Shown here: piece after piece, positions 21,310-32,315 of the stretch
Layout of the letters: each line of letters begins with the position of its first letter
How positions within the stretch are numbered: position 1 is the first letter of the stretch
From: Malurus cyaneus samueli
Taxonomy: Eukaryota > Chordata > Aves > Passeriformes > Maluridae
Direction: 5' to 3'
Assembly (NCBI GenBank): GCA_009741485.1
Contig: CM019230.1
Coordinates: 11,058,194 to 11,122,193, forward strand
DNA length: 64,000 bases
Notes under the pieces: model-generated
What the model saw: only the letters and a program-made list of their open reading frames with translations
Told to the model about the DNA's origin: nothing
Database searches by the model: none
Made by a program: the position numbers and the translations under genes

Positions 21310-21790
21310 TCATGGAATGGTTTGGGTTGGAAGGGACCTTAAACCCCTGCCATGGCAGGGACACCTCCCACTGTCCCAGGTCACTCCCAGCCCCAATGTC
21401 CAGCCTGGCCTTGGGCACTGCCAGGGATCCAGGGGCAGCACAGTGTCTGGGCACCCTGTGCCAGGGCTGCCACCTCACAGGGAAAATTCCTGCCCAATAT
21501 CCCATCCATCCTGTCTCTGGCACTGGGATCCATTCTCCGTGTTCCTGTCCCTCCATCCCTTGTCCCCAGTCTCTCTCATCTTTCCTGCAGCTCCTTCAGG
21601 TCCTGGAAGGTCACACTGAGGTCACCCAAAGCTTCTCCTCTCCAGGCTGACACCCACAGTTCTCCCAGCTTTCTCCGCAGAGCTGTCCATCCCTCTGCCA
21701 TCCTGGAGCCTCCTCTGGGCTCTGTGCAGCAGCTCCAGCTCCTCCTGTGCTGGGCCCAGGGCTGGGGCAGCTCTGCAGTGGGGCTCACCT
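21310..21790 (-). mobile_element. CR1 LINE 3' part, long copy
   Basis: Antisense copy starting 'catggaatggtttgggttgg', then the usual 'tcactcccagccccaatg' block and upstream untranslated sequence to about 21790 ('gctctgtgcagcagctccag'). It has lost part of the block after 'ggaagggacctt'. Confidence 0.9.
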
Positions 21791-22118
21791 GAGCACAGGG
21801 CAGAATCCCCCCCTCCCCTCTCTGCTGCCCACCTGGGGCTCAGCTCAGGGCATGGGGGGTTCTGGGTCCGTCCGCTCCCCCAGACCCCAAATCCTCCCCC
21901 AGGGCTGCTCCTCTGCTCATCCCAGCCTGTGCTGGTGCCTGGCAATGCCTGACCCAGTGCAGCCCCTGCCCCTGGTCTTGTTGACCTCCATGAAGTTCAT
22001 GAAGCTCTTGAAGGTCACATTGGGCTCCAGCCCAGCCCCACCACAGCCTGCCCCAGCCTGGCCACGTCTGTGCCATCAAACAGCTCCTGGGGCGTTGGGA
22101 AGTGTGGAGAGATCATTT

Positions 22119-22151
<33 letters not shown>

Positions 22152-23159
22152 GCAGTCAGAGGTGGTTTTGGGTGGCAGGTCTCTGCTTTGGGGTGGGGTG
22201 GGCTCTGAGTGCCCCCATCAGCTCCTCCCTCACACAGATCCCATCAGGGCCAGCCAGGGAGCTGTGACACCGATGGCCCTGGTTTGGACTGGGGCTCTCC
22301 TGCTCCGGGTCCCACTCAGGGGATGTTCTTTGTCTGTCCCACTGCCCCGAGGGGCCCGTCAGCCCCAGGACCCTCTGGAACCAGCTGCAGTTACTGCTCA
22401 CAGGGCAGGGCAGGGGCTCCCCAGGGCAGCAGAGGGCTCTGTGCAGTGCCCTGAGCTCCCTGTCCCTGTGGAATCAGAGAGCACCCGAACCCAGAGCTGC
22501 CACAGAGGGCCAGGGGTGCTGTGCAGACCCATTTTCCCTGGGCTGGTGTCTGAGGCAGGTCTGGACAGCTTCAGTCACACACAGCTGGCCCTTGCAGGGG
22601 CATTCTGAGCTCAGGGAATGCAGATCTGCCCCCTTCAATCCCTGCTGGGACAGTCCCTGCTCAGTGCTCTCCCTCCACCTGAGCCAAGCAGCTTCCAGCT
22701 CCCTCCTGATCCTGCTGATCCCCTTGAAGCCTGCGAGGTGGGACCAGCTCTCCTGTGCCCTTAATCACTTGCTTAGCCTACATAATTCAATTCCATCAGG
22801 TATTGCAGCTCATTTTTGAGGCACTCCTAAAGAATAAAAGCCAGTTCAGTGGCAGGTGGGGGGAACAAATTAATTAGGAGTGGAATATGAGGGCCCCTTG
22901 AAACGAGATCACAGAGCTGCAGCAGGACAAGCCCAGCTTGGTGCTCCCCAGCCCCTGAGCAGCTGCTCAGTGCCTGAGGAACAAAGTGTTCATGGCCACC
23001 GTACGGGAGGGGATGGGATTGGGACAGACCCTGCTCAAAGCCACCCTCGGGAGTCACCCCAAAGCAGGACACAGGGAATGGCTGGGGCCGAGGCTCTCAG
23101 TGACAACAGCACAGGCTGGGCCATCAGATTGCTTCAAGAGCTCTGGAAATGGCTCCCTG
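21791..23159. other. GC-rich single-copy-type DNA
   Basis: Includes a pure (AATC)n tract at 22118-22151. 21900-22090 may be further CR1-derived untranslated sequence, but the landmarks are weak. No gene is supported. Confidence 0.4.
22118..22151. repeat. (AATC)n microsatellite
   Basis: Eight to nine perfect AATC units. Confidence 0.95.
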
Positions 23160-23189
23160 TCCTGTCCCTATCCCTGTCCCTGTCCCTGT
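23160..23189. repeat. (CCCTGT)n microsatellite ending at a gap
   Basis: Hexamer CCCTGT, the reverse complement of the ACAGGG arrays at 25269-25358 and 27405-27493. The array runs straight into the N gap. Confidence 0.9.
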
Positions 23190-23214
23190 NNNNNNNNNNN
23201 NNNNNNNNNNNNNN
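23190..23214. other. Assembly gap of exactly 25 N
   Basis: A fixed-length run of N, probably a placeholder of unknown true size. The same length is used at 48991-49015. Sequence on the two sides is not contiguous evidence of structure. Confidence 0.98.
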
Positions 23215-23574
23215 AAGAGAGAGATTTTTAATCCCAGCCTACTGGTACACTCAGGCAAGGCAAAGCCTCCTCTGAGGTCACACCCAGAATGGACCCGAGT
23301 CACGAGATCTTCCCTTTTATAGTTCTGTCTCATGAACACATGGCCCCAATTCTCCAATGACACTTCAGGTGATGATGCACCCACCCCAAGTTTGCTGCCC
23401 CCAATTCTCTGTTGTTTCCACATTTTGGGGCTCTGAGGCAGCGAAATGTCCTTGGATTTCAGACCCAGAGAGGAATTGTTTTGTCTAAGATGGGAGAACA
23501 GGAGCTCGTGCTGTGCACTGGAGAAGTACAGAATACAGATACATGAAAATATAGAAACTAATCCTACAGCATCA
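23215..23574 (-). mobile_element. Family A LTR, truncated copy
   Basis: Begins inside the LTR (equivalent to about base 45) and ends 'acagcatca'. Compared with 28225-28653 it lacks single bases in many runs ('gagctcgtgctg' for 'gagctcagtgctg'), which resembles uncorrected long-read indels. Confidence 0.82.
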
Positions 23575-25094
23575 GAGCCAGCCAAGCCAGAACTGATTCC
23601 TGCATGTGCCCAGCACTGGAAAAGCTGGAGAGAGTGAAGCCAAAAGCTGTGCTGGCTCCAGTGGCCCGGAACATCTCTGTTAATTGTTTACTCCGTTAAC
23701 TACAGCAGCTGCCCTTGACTTTGAACCCCCCTGTGAGCTGGAAGAGGCTGGGAGAGGCTGCAGGAAACAGGGCTTTGAGCTTCTGTTAACTTTCAAAAAC
23801 GGCTCTGCGAGAGCAAAGCCCAGGAGTGCAGCGCTCGAGGGTCTCGCAGCAATGTGGGATGACAGAAAGGCAGAGCTGAGCTCATCCTCCGCTCACATAA
23901 AAGCACTTTCCAAAGGAGGGGATTAAATGGATGAGAAAATAAAACACGGCCTGTGCAGCTCTCCCAAAGCACGCTCTGGGCAGCACAAAACCCTCTGAAG
24001 GGCTGGAGCAGCCCCGCTCCTGTGGCTGCTACTGATCCCCAGGGACACACGCCTGCTGCCAGCTCTGATGCTCCCCTAAAAGCAAACCCTAAAGCCCCTA
24101 AAGCCACTAAAAGCCTCCCTTTGCTCTGTAGCACAGCAGGAGGGGGACCCGTGGATGTTGCCCTTAACAGAATCCCAGAATGGTTTGGGGTGGAATGGAC
24201 CTTAAATCCATCCCATCCCACCCCTGCCATGGCAGGGACACCTCCCACTGTCCCAGGTCACTCCCAGCCCCAATGTCCAGCCTGGCCTTGGGCACTGCCA
24301 GGGATCCAGGGGCAGCCCCAGGTGGCTCTGTGACTCCTGCGGGTGGCTCTGTGACTCCCCTGGGTGCTCTGTGACTCCCCGGGTGGCTCGGTGGCCGCAG
24401 GCTCTGTCCGTGGTGCTGCCCAGTCTGTCAGTGGCTGTGGCCGGAGCGTTTCCAGTGAGTGCCCCTGGGCTGAGCCGCTCTGGCAGCGGTGACATCGGGG
24501 CAGTGTCTGTCCCCCAGGCCGGGCCGGGGACACAGCGGTGACCCCACAGAGGCACGGGAGGAACCAGCACAGCCCCAGAGCCCCGAGGGGAGGAAATAAA
24601 CTTTACAGATCCATTCTGAAGGTGGAATAAAGGAGCCTTTCTGCGTTAATCTGAACTGCGAGCTCTGTTAGCCATTCCTGGTGCTTGAGTCAGAACATTC
24701 AAACCTGAAATAACAACAAACACCCGGCTCCACTTCTGAGGGGAGCCCCCTGGGCTCTGGGGGATGAGCAGAGCTCTATTCATGAAATGCGGCCATAAAT
24801 CTGCTTCCCTTCTCCCAGCCCGAATTCCCGGATCAGTGAGAGAGAAATTAAAAAGCATTTTCAACGCCAGCCTCGATGCACATAAAGCCGTTTGGTCAGC
24901 ACATTTCGAGAAGCTGTATTAATTAATTAATTAATTAATTAATTATCCTGTGAATATCTCAGTTCCTTCCCGCGGCCATGCTGGGTGTCCTGGCACCAGA
25001 GCTGTCCCCAGCAGGTGACAGCTGTGACCCTCCCATGTCCCTGCCCTGCTGGCAGCTCCTCTGCCCCTCGATGGGGACAGGCCAGGAGTGACAC
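23575..25094 (+). repeat. Duplicated ~1.5 kb unit, direct copy A
   Basis: A unit flanked by family A LTRs. It contains AT-rich regulatory-looking DNA ('tgtttactccgttaactac', 'cgatgcacataaagccg'), a CR1 end in the minus direction (about 24169-24326), three 'ggtggctctgtgactcc'-type short repeats, and a (TTAA)n tract at 24918-24944. Copy B (25719-27228) follows in the same orientation, and inverted copies lie at 27494-28224 (partial) and 28654-30246. No coding frame is supported. Confidence 0.93.
24169..24326 (-). mobile_element. CR1 LINE 3' end within unit A
   Basis: Antisense 'gaatcccagaatggtttggg' through 'gggcactgccagggatccag'. The same insertion, at the same unit position, is present in the other copies, so the CR1 came before the duplication. 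Confidence 0.9.
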
Positions 25095-25268
25095 GGATGC
25101 CTAAAACAAGGCTTACCTGAAACAGAGGCCAGACAAATGAAGAGAATAAAGACAAATTTAATCCAGGCCTTTGGTACATTCAGGGCAGACAAGCCTCCTC
25201 ATGAGGCTACACCCAGAATGGACCCCGAGTCACGAGATCTTCCCCTTTTATAAGTTCTGTCTCATGAG
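25095..25268 (-). mobile_element. Family A LTR fragment, outer part
   Basis: Starts GGATGCC (TG changed to GG) and breaks off at 'gttctgtctcatga', where a GGGACA array begins. The other part of an LTR follows at 25359 but overlaps this fragment in LTR coordinates, so this is not simply one LTR interrupted by a microsatellite. Confidence 0.82.
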
Positions 25269-25275
25269 GGATAGT

Positions 25276-25309
<34 letters not shown>

Positions 25310-25358
25310 CACAGGACAGGGACAGGGACAGGACAGGGACAGGGACAGGGACAGGGAA
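25269..25358. repeat. (ACAGGG)n microsatellite
   Basis: About 85 bp of GGGACA units with one 'cagcacaggacag' interruption, sitting between two partial LTRs. Confidence 0.93.
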
Positions 25359-25718
25359 AGAGAGAGATTTTTAATCCCAGCCTACTGGTACAATCAGGCA
25401 AGGCAAAGCCTCCTCTGAGGTACACCCAGAATGGACCCGAGTCACGAGATCTTCCCTTTTATAGTTCTGTCTCATGAACACATGGCCCCAATTCTCCAAT
25501 GACACCTTCAGGTGATGATGCACCCACCCCAAGTTTGCTGCCCCCAATTCTCTGTTGTTTCCACATTTTGGGGCTCTGAGGCAGCGAAATGTCCTTGGAT
25601 TTCAGACCCAGAGAGGAATTGTTTTGTCTAAGATGGGAGAACAGGAGCTCGTGCTGTGCACTGGAGAAGTACGAGAATACAGATACATGAAAATATAGAA
25701 ACTAATCCTACAGCATCA
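25359..25718 (-). mobile_element. Family A LTR fragment, inner part
   Basis: Same start point and end point as 23215-23574, including the shared single-base losses, so the two junctions are copies of one event. Confidence 0.82.
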
Positions 25719-27228
25719 GAGCCAGCCAAGCCAGAACTGATCTCCTGCATGTGCCAGCACTGGAAAAGCTGGAGAGAGTGAAGCCAAAAGCTGTGCTGGC
25801 TCCAGTGGCCCGGAACATCTCTGTTAATTGTTTACTCCGTTAACTACAGCAGCTGCCCTTGACTTTGAACCCCCTGTGAGCTGGAAGAGGCTGGGAGAGG
25901 CTGCAGGAAACAGGGCTTTGAGCTTCTGTTAACTTTCAAAAACGGCTCTGCGAGAGCAAAGCCCAGGAGTGCAGCGCTCGAGGGTCTCGCAGCAATGTGG
26001 GATGACAGAAAGGCAGAGCTGAGCTCATCCTCCGCTCACATAAAAGCACTTTCCAAAGGAGGGATTAAATGGATGAGAAAATAAAACACGGCCTGTGCAG
26101 CTCTCCCAAAGCACGCTCTGGGCAGCACAAAACCCTCTGAAGGGCTGGAGCAGCCCCGCTCCTGTGGCTGCTACTGATCCCCAGGGACACACGCCTGCTG
26201 CCAGCTCTGATGCTCCCCTAAAAGCAAACCCTAAAGCCCCTAAAGCCACTAAAAGCCTCCCTTTGCTCTGTAGCACAGCAGGAGGGGGACCCGTGGATGT
26301 TGCCTTAACAGAATCCCAGAATGGTTTGGGGTGGAATGACCTTAAATCCATCCCATCCCACCCTGCCATGGCAGGGACACTCCCACTGTCCCAGGTCACT
26401 CCCAGCCCCAATGTCCAGCCTGGCCTTGGGCACTGCCAGGGATCCAGGGGAGCCCCAGGTGGCTCTGTGACTCCTGCGGGTGGCTCTGTGACTCCCCTGG
26501 GTGCTCTGTGACTCCCCGGGTGGCTCGGTGGCCGCAGGCTCTGTCCGTGGTGCTGCCCAGTCTGTCAGTGGCTGTGGCCGGAGCGTTTCCAGTGAGTGCC
26601 CCTGGGCTGAGCCGCTCTGGCAGCGGTGACACGGGGCAGTGTCTGTCCCCCAGGCCGGGCCGGGGACACAGCGGTGACCCCACAGAGGCACGGGAGGAAC
26701 CAGCACAGCCCCAGAGCCCCGAGGGGAGGAAATAAACTTTACAGATCCATTCTGAAGGTGGAATAAAGGAGCCTTTCTGCGTTAATCTGAACTGCGAGCT
26801 CTGTTAGCCATTCCTGGTGCTTGAGTCAGAACATTCAAACCTGAAATAACAACAAACACCCGGCTCCACTTCTGAGGGGAGCCCCCTGGGCTCTGGGGAT
26901 GAGCAGAGCTCTATTCATGAAATGCGGCCATAAATCTGCTTCCCTTCTCCCAGCCCGAATTCCCGGATCAGTGAGAGAGAAATTAAAAAGCATTTTCAAC
27001 GCCAGCCTCGATGCACATAAAGCCGTTTGGTCAGCACATTTCGAGAAGCTGTATTAATTAATTAATTAATTAATTAATTATCCTGTGAATATCTCAGTTC
27101 CTTCCGCGGCCATGCTGGGTGTCCTGGCACCAGAGCTGTCCCCAGCAGGTGACAGCTGTGACCCTCCCATGTCCCTGCCCTGCTGGCAGCTCCTCTGCCC
27201 CTCGATGGGGACAGGCCAGGAGTGACAC
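25719..27228 (+). repeat. Duplicated unit, direct copy B
   Basis: Near-identical to 23575-25094. Differences are mostly one-base length changes in homopolymers and G/C runs, as expected from long-read error rather than from evolution. Contains the same CR1 end (about 26309-26455) and (TTAA)n tract (27053-27080). Confidence 0.93.
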
Positions 27229-27404
27229 GGATGCCTAAAACAAGGCTTACCTGAAACAGAGCCAGACAAATTGAAGAGAATAAAGACAAATTTAATCCAG
27301 GCCTTTGGTACATTCAGGCAGACAAGCCTCCTCATGAGGCTACACCCAGAATGGACCCCGAGTCACGAGATCTTCCCTTTTTATAAGTTCTGTCTCATGA
27401 GGGA
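27229..27404 (-). mobile_element. Family A LTR fragment, outer part (second copy)
   Basis: Copy of 25095-25268 with the same break point into a GGGACA array. Confidence 0.82.
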
Positions 27405-27408
27405 TAGT

Positions 27409-27442
<34 letters not shown>

Positions 27443-27493
27443 CACATGGACAGGGACAGGGGACAGGACAGGGACAGGGACAGGGACAGGGAC
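27405..27493. repeat. (ACAGGG)n microsatellite at the inversion point
   Basis: About 85 bp of GGGACA units. The right edge is fused directly to CR1 sequence of an inverted unit ('gggacctggcagtgccc'), so the orientation of the block flips here. Confidence 0.93.
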
Positions 27494-28224
27494 CTGGCAG
27501 TGCCCAAGGCCAGGCTGGACATTGGGGCTGGGAGTGACCTGGGACAGTGGGAGGTGTCCCTGCCATGGCAGGGGTGGGATGGGATGGATTTAAGGTCCAT
27601 TCCACCCCAAACCATTCTGGGATTCTGTTAAGGGCAACATCCACGGGTCCCCCTCCTGCTGTGCTACAGAGCAAAGGGAGGCTTTTAGTGGCTTTAGGGG
27701 CTTTAGGGTTTGCTTTTAGGGGAGCATCAGAGCTGGCAGCAGGCGTGTGTCCCTGGGGATCAGTAGCAGCCACAGGAGCGGGGCTGCTCCAGCCCTTCAG
27801 AGGGTTTTGTGCTGCCCAGAGCGTGCTTTGGGAGAGCTGCACAGGCCGTGTTTTATTTTCTCATCCATTTAATCCCCTCCTTTGGAAAGTGCTTTTATGT
27901 GAGCGGAGGATGAGCTCAGCTCTGCCTTTCTGTCATCCCACATTGCTGCGAGACCCTCGAGCGCTGCACTCCTGGGCTTTGCTCTCGCAGAGCCGTTTTT
28001 GAAAGTTAACAGAAGCTCAAAGCCCTGTTTCCTGCAGCCTCTCCCAGCCTCTTCCAGCTCACAGGGGGGTTCAAAGTCAAGGGCAGCTGCTGTAGTTAAC
28101 GGAGTAAACAATTAACAGAGATGTTCCCGGGCCACTGGAGCCAGCACAGCTTTTGGCTTCACTCTCTCCAGCTTTTCCAGTGCTGGGCACATGCAGGAGA
28201 CTCAGTTCTGGCTTTGGCTGGCTC
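27494..28224 (-). repeat. Inverted, partial copy of the unit
   Basis: Reverse complement of about 24316 back to 23575. It begins in the middle of the CR1 end (now sense, 27494-27630) and ends at the LTR. Because only half the unit is present, the centre of the palindrome is asymmetric. Confidence 0.92.
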
Positions 28225-28653
28225 TGATGCTGTAGGATTTTTAGTTTCTATATTTTCATGTATCTGTATTCTCGTACTTCTCCAGTGCACAGCACTGAGC
28301 TCCTGTTCTCCCATCTTTAGACAAAACAATTCCTCTCTGGGTCTGAAATCCAAGGACATTTCGCTGCCTCAGAGCCCCAAAATGTGGAAACAACAGAGAA
28401 TTGGGGGCAGCAAACTTGGGGTGGGTGCCATCATCACCTGAAGGTGTCATTGGAGAATTGGGGCCCAATGTGTTCATGAGACAGAACTGATAAAAGGGGA
28501 AGATCTCGTGACTCGGGGTCCATTCTGGGTGTAGCCTCAGGAGGAGGCTTTGCCTGCCCTGAATGTACCAGTAGGCCTGGATTAAATTTGTCTGCTTTTA
28601 TTCTCTTCACTTTGCTTGGCCTCTGTTTCAGGTAAGCCTTGTTTTAGGCATCC
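28225..28653 (+). mobile_element. Family A LTR between two inverted units (likely recombinant)
   Basis: Full-length: starts TGATGCTG, ends TTTTAGGCATCC. Its left end matches the left end of the LTR at 30247, and its right end (terminal CA changed to CC, followed by 'gtgtcactcctgg') matches the outer end found before units A and B. That is the pattern expected when two LTRs flanking the unit recombine. Confidence 0.85.
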
Positions 28654-30246
28654 GTGTCACTCCTGGCCTGTCCCCATCGAGGGGCAGAGGAGCTGCCAGC
28701 AGGGCAGGGACATGGGAGGGTCACAGCTGTCACCTGCTGGGGACAGCTCTGGTGCCAGGACACCCAGCATGGCCGCGGGAAGGAACTGAGATATTCACAG
28801 GATAATTAATTAATTAATTAATTAATTAATACAGCTTCTCGAAATGTGCTGACCAAACGGCTTTATGTGCATCGAGGCTGGCGTTGAAAATGCTTTTTAA
28901 TTTCTCTCTCACTGATCTGGGAATTCGGGCTGGGAGAAGGGAAGCAGATTTATGGCCGCATTTCATGAATAGAGCTCTGCTCATCCCCCAGAGCCCAGGG
29001 GGCTCCCCTCAGAAGTGGAGCCGGGTGTTTGTTGTTATTTCAGGTTTGAATGTTCTGACTCAAGCACCAGGAATGGCTAACAGAGCTCGCAGTTCAGATT
29101 AACGCAGAAAGGCTCCTTTATTCCACCTTCAGAATGGATCTGTAAAGTTTATTTCCTCCCCTCGGGGCTCTGGGGCTGTGCTGGTTCCTCCCGTGCCTCT
29201 GTGGGGTCACCGCTGTGTCCCCGGCCCGGCCTGGGGGACAGACACTGCCCTTATTCACCGCTGCCAAGAGCGGCTCAGCCCAGGGGCATCACTGGAAACG
29301 CTCCGCCCACAGCCACTGACAGGCCTGGGCAGCAGCCACGACAGAGCCTGCGGCGCACCGAGCCACCCGGGGAGTCACAGAGTTCACCCAAGAAGGGAGT
29401 CACACGGAAGCCATTGACCCGTGTCCAAGGAGGCACAGACCATGTGGGCTCGAGCCCCGGATCCCGTGGCCAGTAATGCCCACAGGCCAGGCTGGACATG
29501 GGGCTGGGAGTGACCTGGGGACAGGGGAGGTTGCATCCTGCCATGGCTGGGGGGAATGGGATGGATCCTAACATGGTTCCATGTCCACCGACCAAACCAT
29601 TCTATGGGATTCTAAGTTAACGACGGACAACATACGCACTACCCTCCTCGACTGCTGGCTGATCAAAGGGCAAAAGGGAGGCTTTTAGTGCTTTAGGGGA
29701 CTGGCTTTAGGGTTGCTTTGAGGGCCCCCGAGCATCAGACAGCTGGCAGCAGGACGTGTGTCCTGCGGCGATCCAGAATGACTGAGCAGACCCAACACCC
29801 GGAGGCGGGGCCCACTGCTCCACCCTTAGAGGGTTTTGTGCTGCCCGAGAGCGTGCTTTGGAGAGCTCACAGGCCGTGTTGTTATTTTCTCATCCATTTA
29901 ATCCCCTCCTTTGGAAAGTGCTTTTATGTGAGCGCAGGATGAGCTCAGCTCTGCCTTTCTGTCATCCACATTGCTGCGAGACCCTCGAGCGCTGCACTCC
30001 GGCTTTGCTCTCGCAGAGCCGTTTTTGAAAGTTAACAGAAGCTCAAAGCCCTGTTTCCTGCAGCCTCTCCCAGCCTCTTCCAGCTCACAGGGGGGTTCAA
30101 AGTCAAGGGCAGCTGTGTAGTTAACGGAGTAACAATTAACAGAGATGTCCCGGGCCACTGGAGCCAGCACAGCTTTTGGCTTCACTCTCTCCAGCTTTTC
30201 CAGTGCTGGCACATGCAGGAGACTCAGTTCTGGCTTTGGCTGGCTC
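28654..30246 (-). repeat. Inverted full copy of the unit, partly noisy
   Basis: Reverse complement of 23575-25094. The left 600 bp match closely (including (TTAA)n at 28803-28830), then 29240-29830 is heavily disturbed by insertions, deletions and extra CG dinucleotides, and 29880-30246 is close again. Such a patch inside an otherwise near-identical copy suggests uncorrected read sequence. Confidence 0.88.
29465..29622 (+). mobile_element. CR1 LINE 3' end, disturbed copy
   Basis: Recognisable by 'aggccaggctggacatgggg' and 'gggagtgacctgggg', but with many small insertions; the equivalent copies at 24169 and 27494 are clean. Confidence 0.7.
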
Positions 30247-30636
30247 TGATGCTGTAGGATTTTAGTTTCTATATTTCATGTATCTGTATTCTCGTACTTC
30301 TCCAGTGCACAGCACTGAGCTCCTGTTCCCCATCTTTAGACAAACAATTCCTCTCTGGTCTGAAATCCAAGGACTTTGCCAGAGCCCCAAAATGTGGAAA
30401 CAACAAGAAAAGCAACTTGGTGGGTTGCCATCATCACCTGAAGGTGTCATTGGAGAATTGGGCCAATGTGTTCATGAGACAGAACTGATAGGGATCGGTG
30501 ACTCACCATTCGGGTGAGCACAGGAGGAGGCTTTGCCTGCCCTGAATGTACCAGTAGGCCTGGATTAAATTTGTCTGCTTTTATTCTCTTCACTTTGTCT
30601 GGCCTCTGTTTCAGGTGAGCCTTGTTTTAGGCATCA
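30247..30636 (+). mobile_element. Family A LTR at the right outer edge
   Basis: Starts TGATGCTG, ends TTAGGCATCA. The four bases before (GCTC) and after (GCTC) are the same, a plausible target-site duplication. 30325-30520 has lost several short pieces relative to 28225-28653. Confidence 0.85.
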
Positions 30637-31239
30637 GCTCTGCTGGGCAGGAAAGGGGCACATTTCTGCTTTGGGCTGCTCCAGACCCCATGCCAGGGAT
30701 CTGTTCCCCATCCTGGTTTCGGGAATTCTTCCAGGATGTGTCATTTTCCACAAAGCCCAGCTCTTGGACAATGATTTAACTTGGAAGTCCCAGGATCTGG
30801 TTGTGGGAAAGGAGCTTTTACCTGACCTGGCTGCCAGGAAGGGTGGAAGGAGTGGTGCAAATGCCCGCTGAAGGCTGATAATGCAAAAGTCACACTGGAA
30901 AAAAATCAGAAACAAAAGTCAGGATCTCTCAATTTTCCAGCTAGAAGGATCCTCCCGTTCTGTTTCAAACCCAAATTCCCCCATGGCTGGGCAGGGATCC
31001 TGGTCTGAGCTGTTCCTGTGGTCTCTGGAAACAGAGAAATCCCAGAATGGGATGGACCAGGTTCTGGGCAGCCCCACGGGGTGATGCCAGCAGGGTTTGT
31101 AGTCCCATGGGATGGAGAAAGAGCTGGATGAAACAGGGATGGATGCTACAGGGGCTTGGCAGGAGGAAAAGGGACATTTTGAAAGAGGGCGACATTATGG
31201 GATGTCACTTTACTGCTCCCCACAGCCCCCTGAGAGGAG
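30637..31239. other. Single-copy-type DNA, nothing recognised
   Basis: GC-moderate DNA to the right of the duplicated block. No exon or transposon landmark. Confidence 0.4.
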
Positions 31240-31475
31240 GGGCAGCCAGGGAGCAAGAGGAAAAGGCATCAAGTTGTGCCAAGGGAGGTTGGGATTGGAT
31301 AATAGGGACAATTTCTTCATGGAAAGGGTCACAAAGCTCTGGAATGGGCTGCCCAGGGGGTTCCAAAAATGCAGATGTGGTACTTGAGGCCATGGTGAAC
31401 ATGGTCGGTGGTTGGATTTGGCGATCTCAGATATTCCAACCTTTATATTCCTGCGATTCAGAGATTCCTGGGATG
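31240..31475 (+). mobile_element. CR1 LINE 3' end, older subfamily
   Basis: Sense landmarks in order: 'aggcatcaagttgtgcca', 'gggacaatttcttcatgg', 'ggaatgggctgcccaggg', 'gttggatttggcgatctc', 'atattccaaccttta'. It is more diverged than the copies at 12898 and 36090. Confidence 0.85.
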
Positions 31476-32136
31476 CAGAGCTTGGCTGTTGTGAGCCCCC
31501 TCAGTGGGATTTCAGCTACAGAATATCTGTAGGACATGGACAATCTGACATTCCCTGTGTTGATTTGGATTTCATACACCTCACCCCCAGTACCAGTGAA
31601 CTGCTTCCAGGTGCTTTTCTGTGCCCATTTTCCTGTCCTGGACTGGCAGCAGTGCCAGAAGGATGGTGTTAAACAGGAAAATGCAGTGCTGGAGCCCTCA
31701 GTTTGCTGCTTTCTGCCACAGGGCAGAGGTGCCAGCTGGCTGCTGCTCTTTGGGGTGTCTGGAGAAGAAAAATGGGGATGTTTGATGTCTTGGGATGTCC
31801 CTTATCTCTACAATCTCTGCTAAACTGCACCCCAAGAGAAGCCCCCAGTGCCTGACCCGGCTGCAAACACTTCCTTGAACCCTGCACGTCTGACACCCAC
31901 AAATTCCTGAGGTTCTTCCCCAAACTGGGATGGGTGCTGCTGCTGCTGCCTGCCCTGGGCACCTCTGGGGGCAGGAGTTCATCACTTTGGGGTTGGAACT
32001 GAGCTTCCCTCGCATTCCAGGATCCCCTAATTGGGGTGGATCGGGACAGGGGGTGGTGCAGAGCACTCTGCAAGCACCTTCCAGCCCTTTGGGTACCTCC
32101 TACCCTTGGGTTTGGGCTGGCTTCTGTGCCAAACAG
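31476..32136. other. Single-copy-type DNA, nothing recognised
   Basis: No supported coding or repeat feature. Confidence 0.4.
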
Positions 32137-32315
32137 CCCTAAAAGGATCACTCCTGCTCTATTATATGGGAAACAGCCACAAAGGATCACTCCTGCTCTG
32201 TTATATGGGAAACAGACCCAAAAGGATCACTCCTGCTCTGTTATATGAGAAACAGCCACAAAGGATCACTCCTGCTCTGTTATATGGGAAACAATCCCAA
32301 AAGAACCACTCCAGC
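32137..32315. repeat. ~39-bp minisatellite, four to five units
   Basis: 'aaggatcactcctgctc' recurs at 32144, 32182, 32222 and 32261, with 'ttatatgggaaacag' between. A fifth unit is diverged ('aagaaccactccagc'). Confidence 0.93.

Noticed and set aside
22880..23189. Open frames reading across the gap at 23190
   Set aside because: The frame depends on an arbitrary 25-N placeholder.
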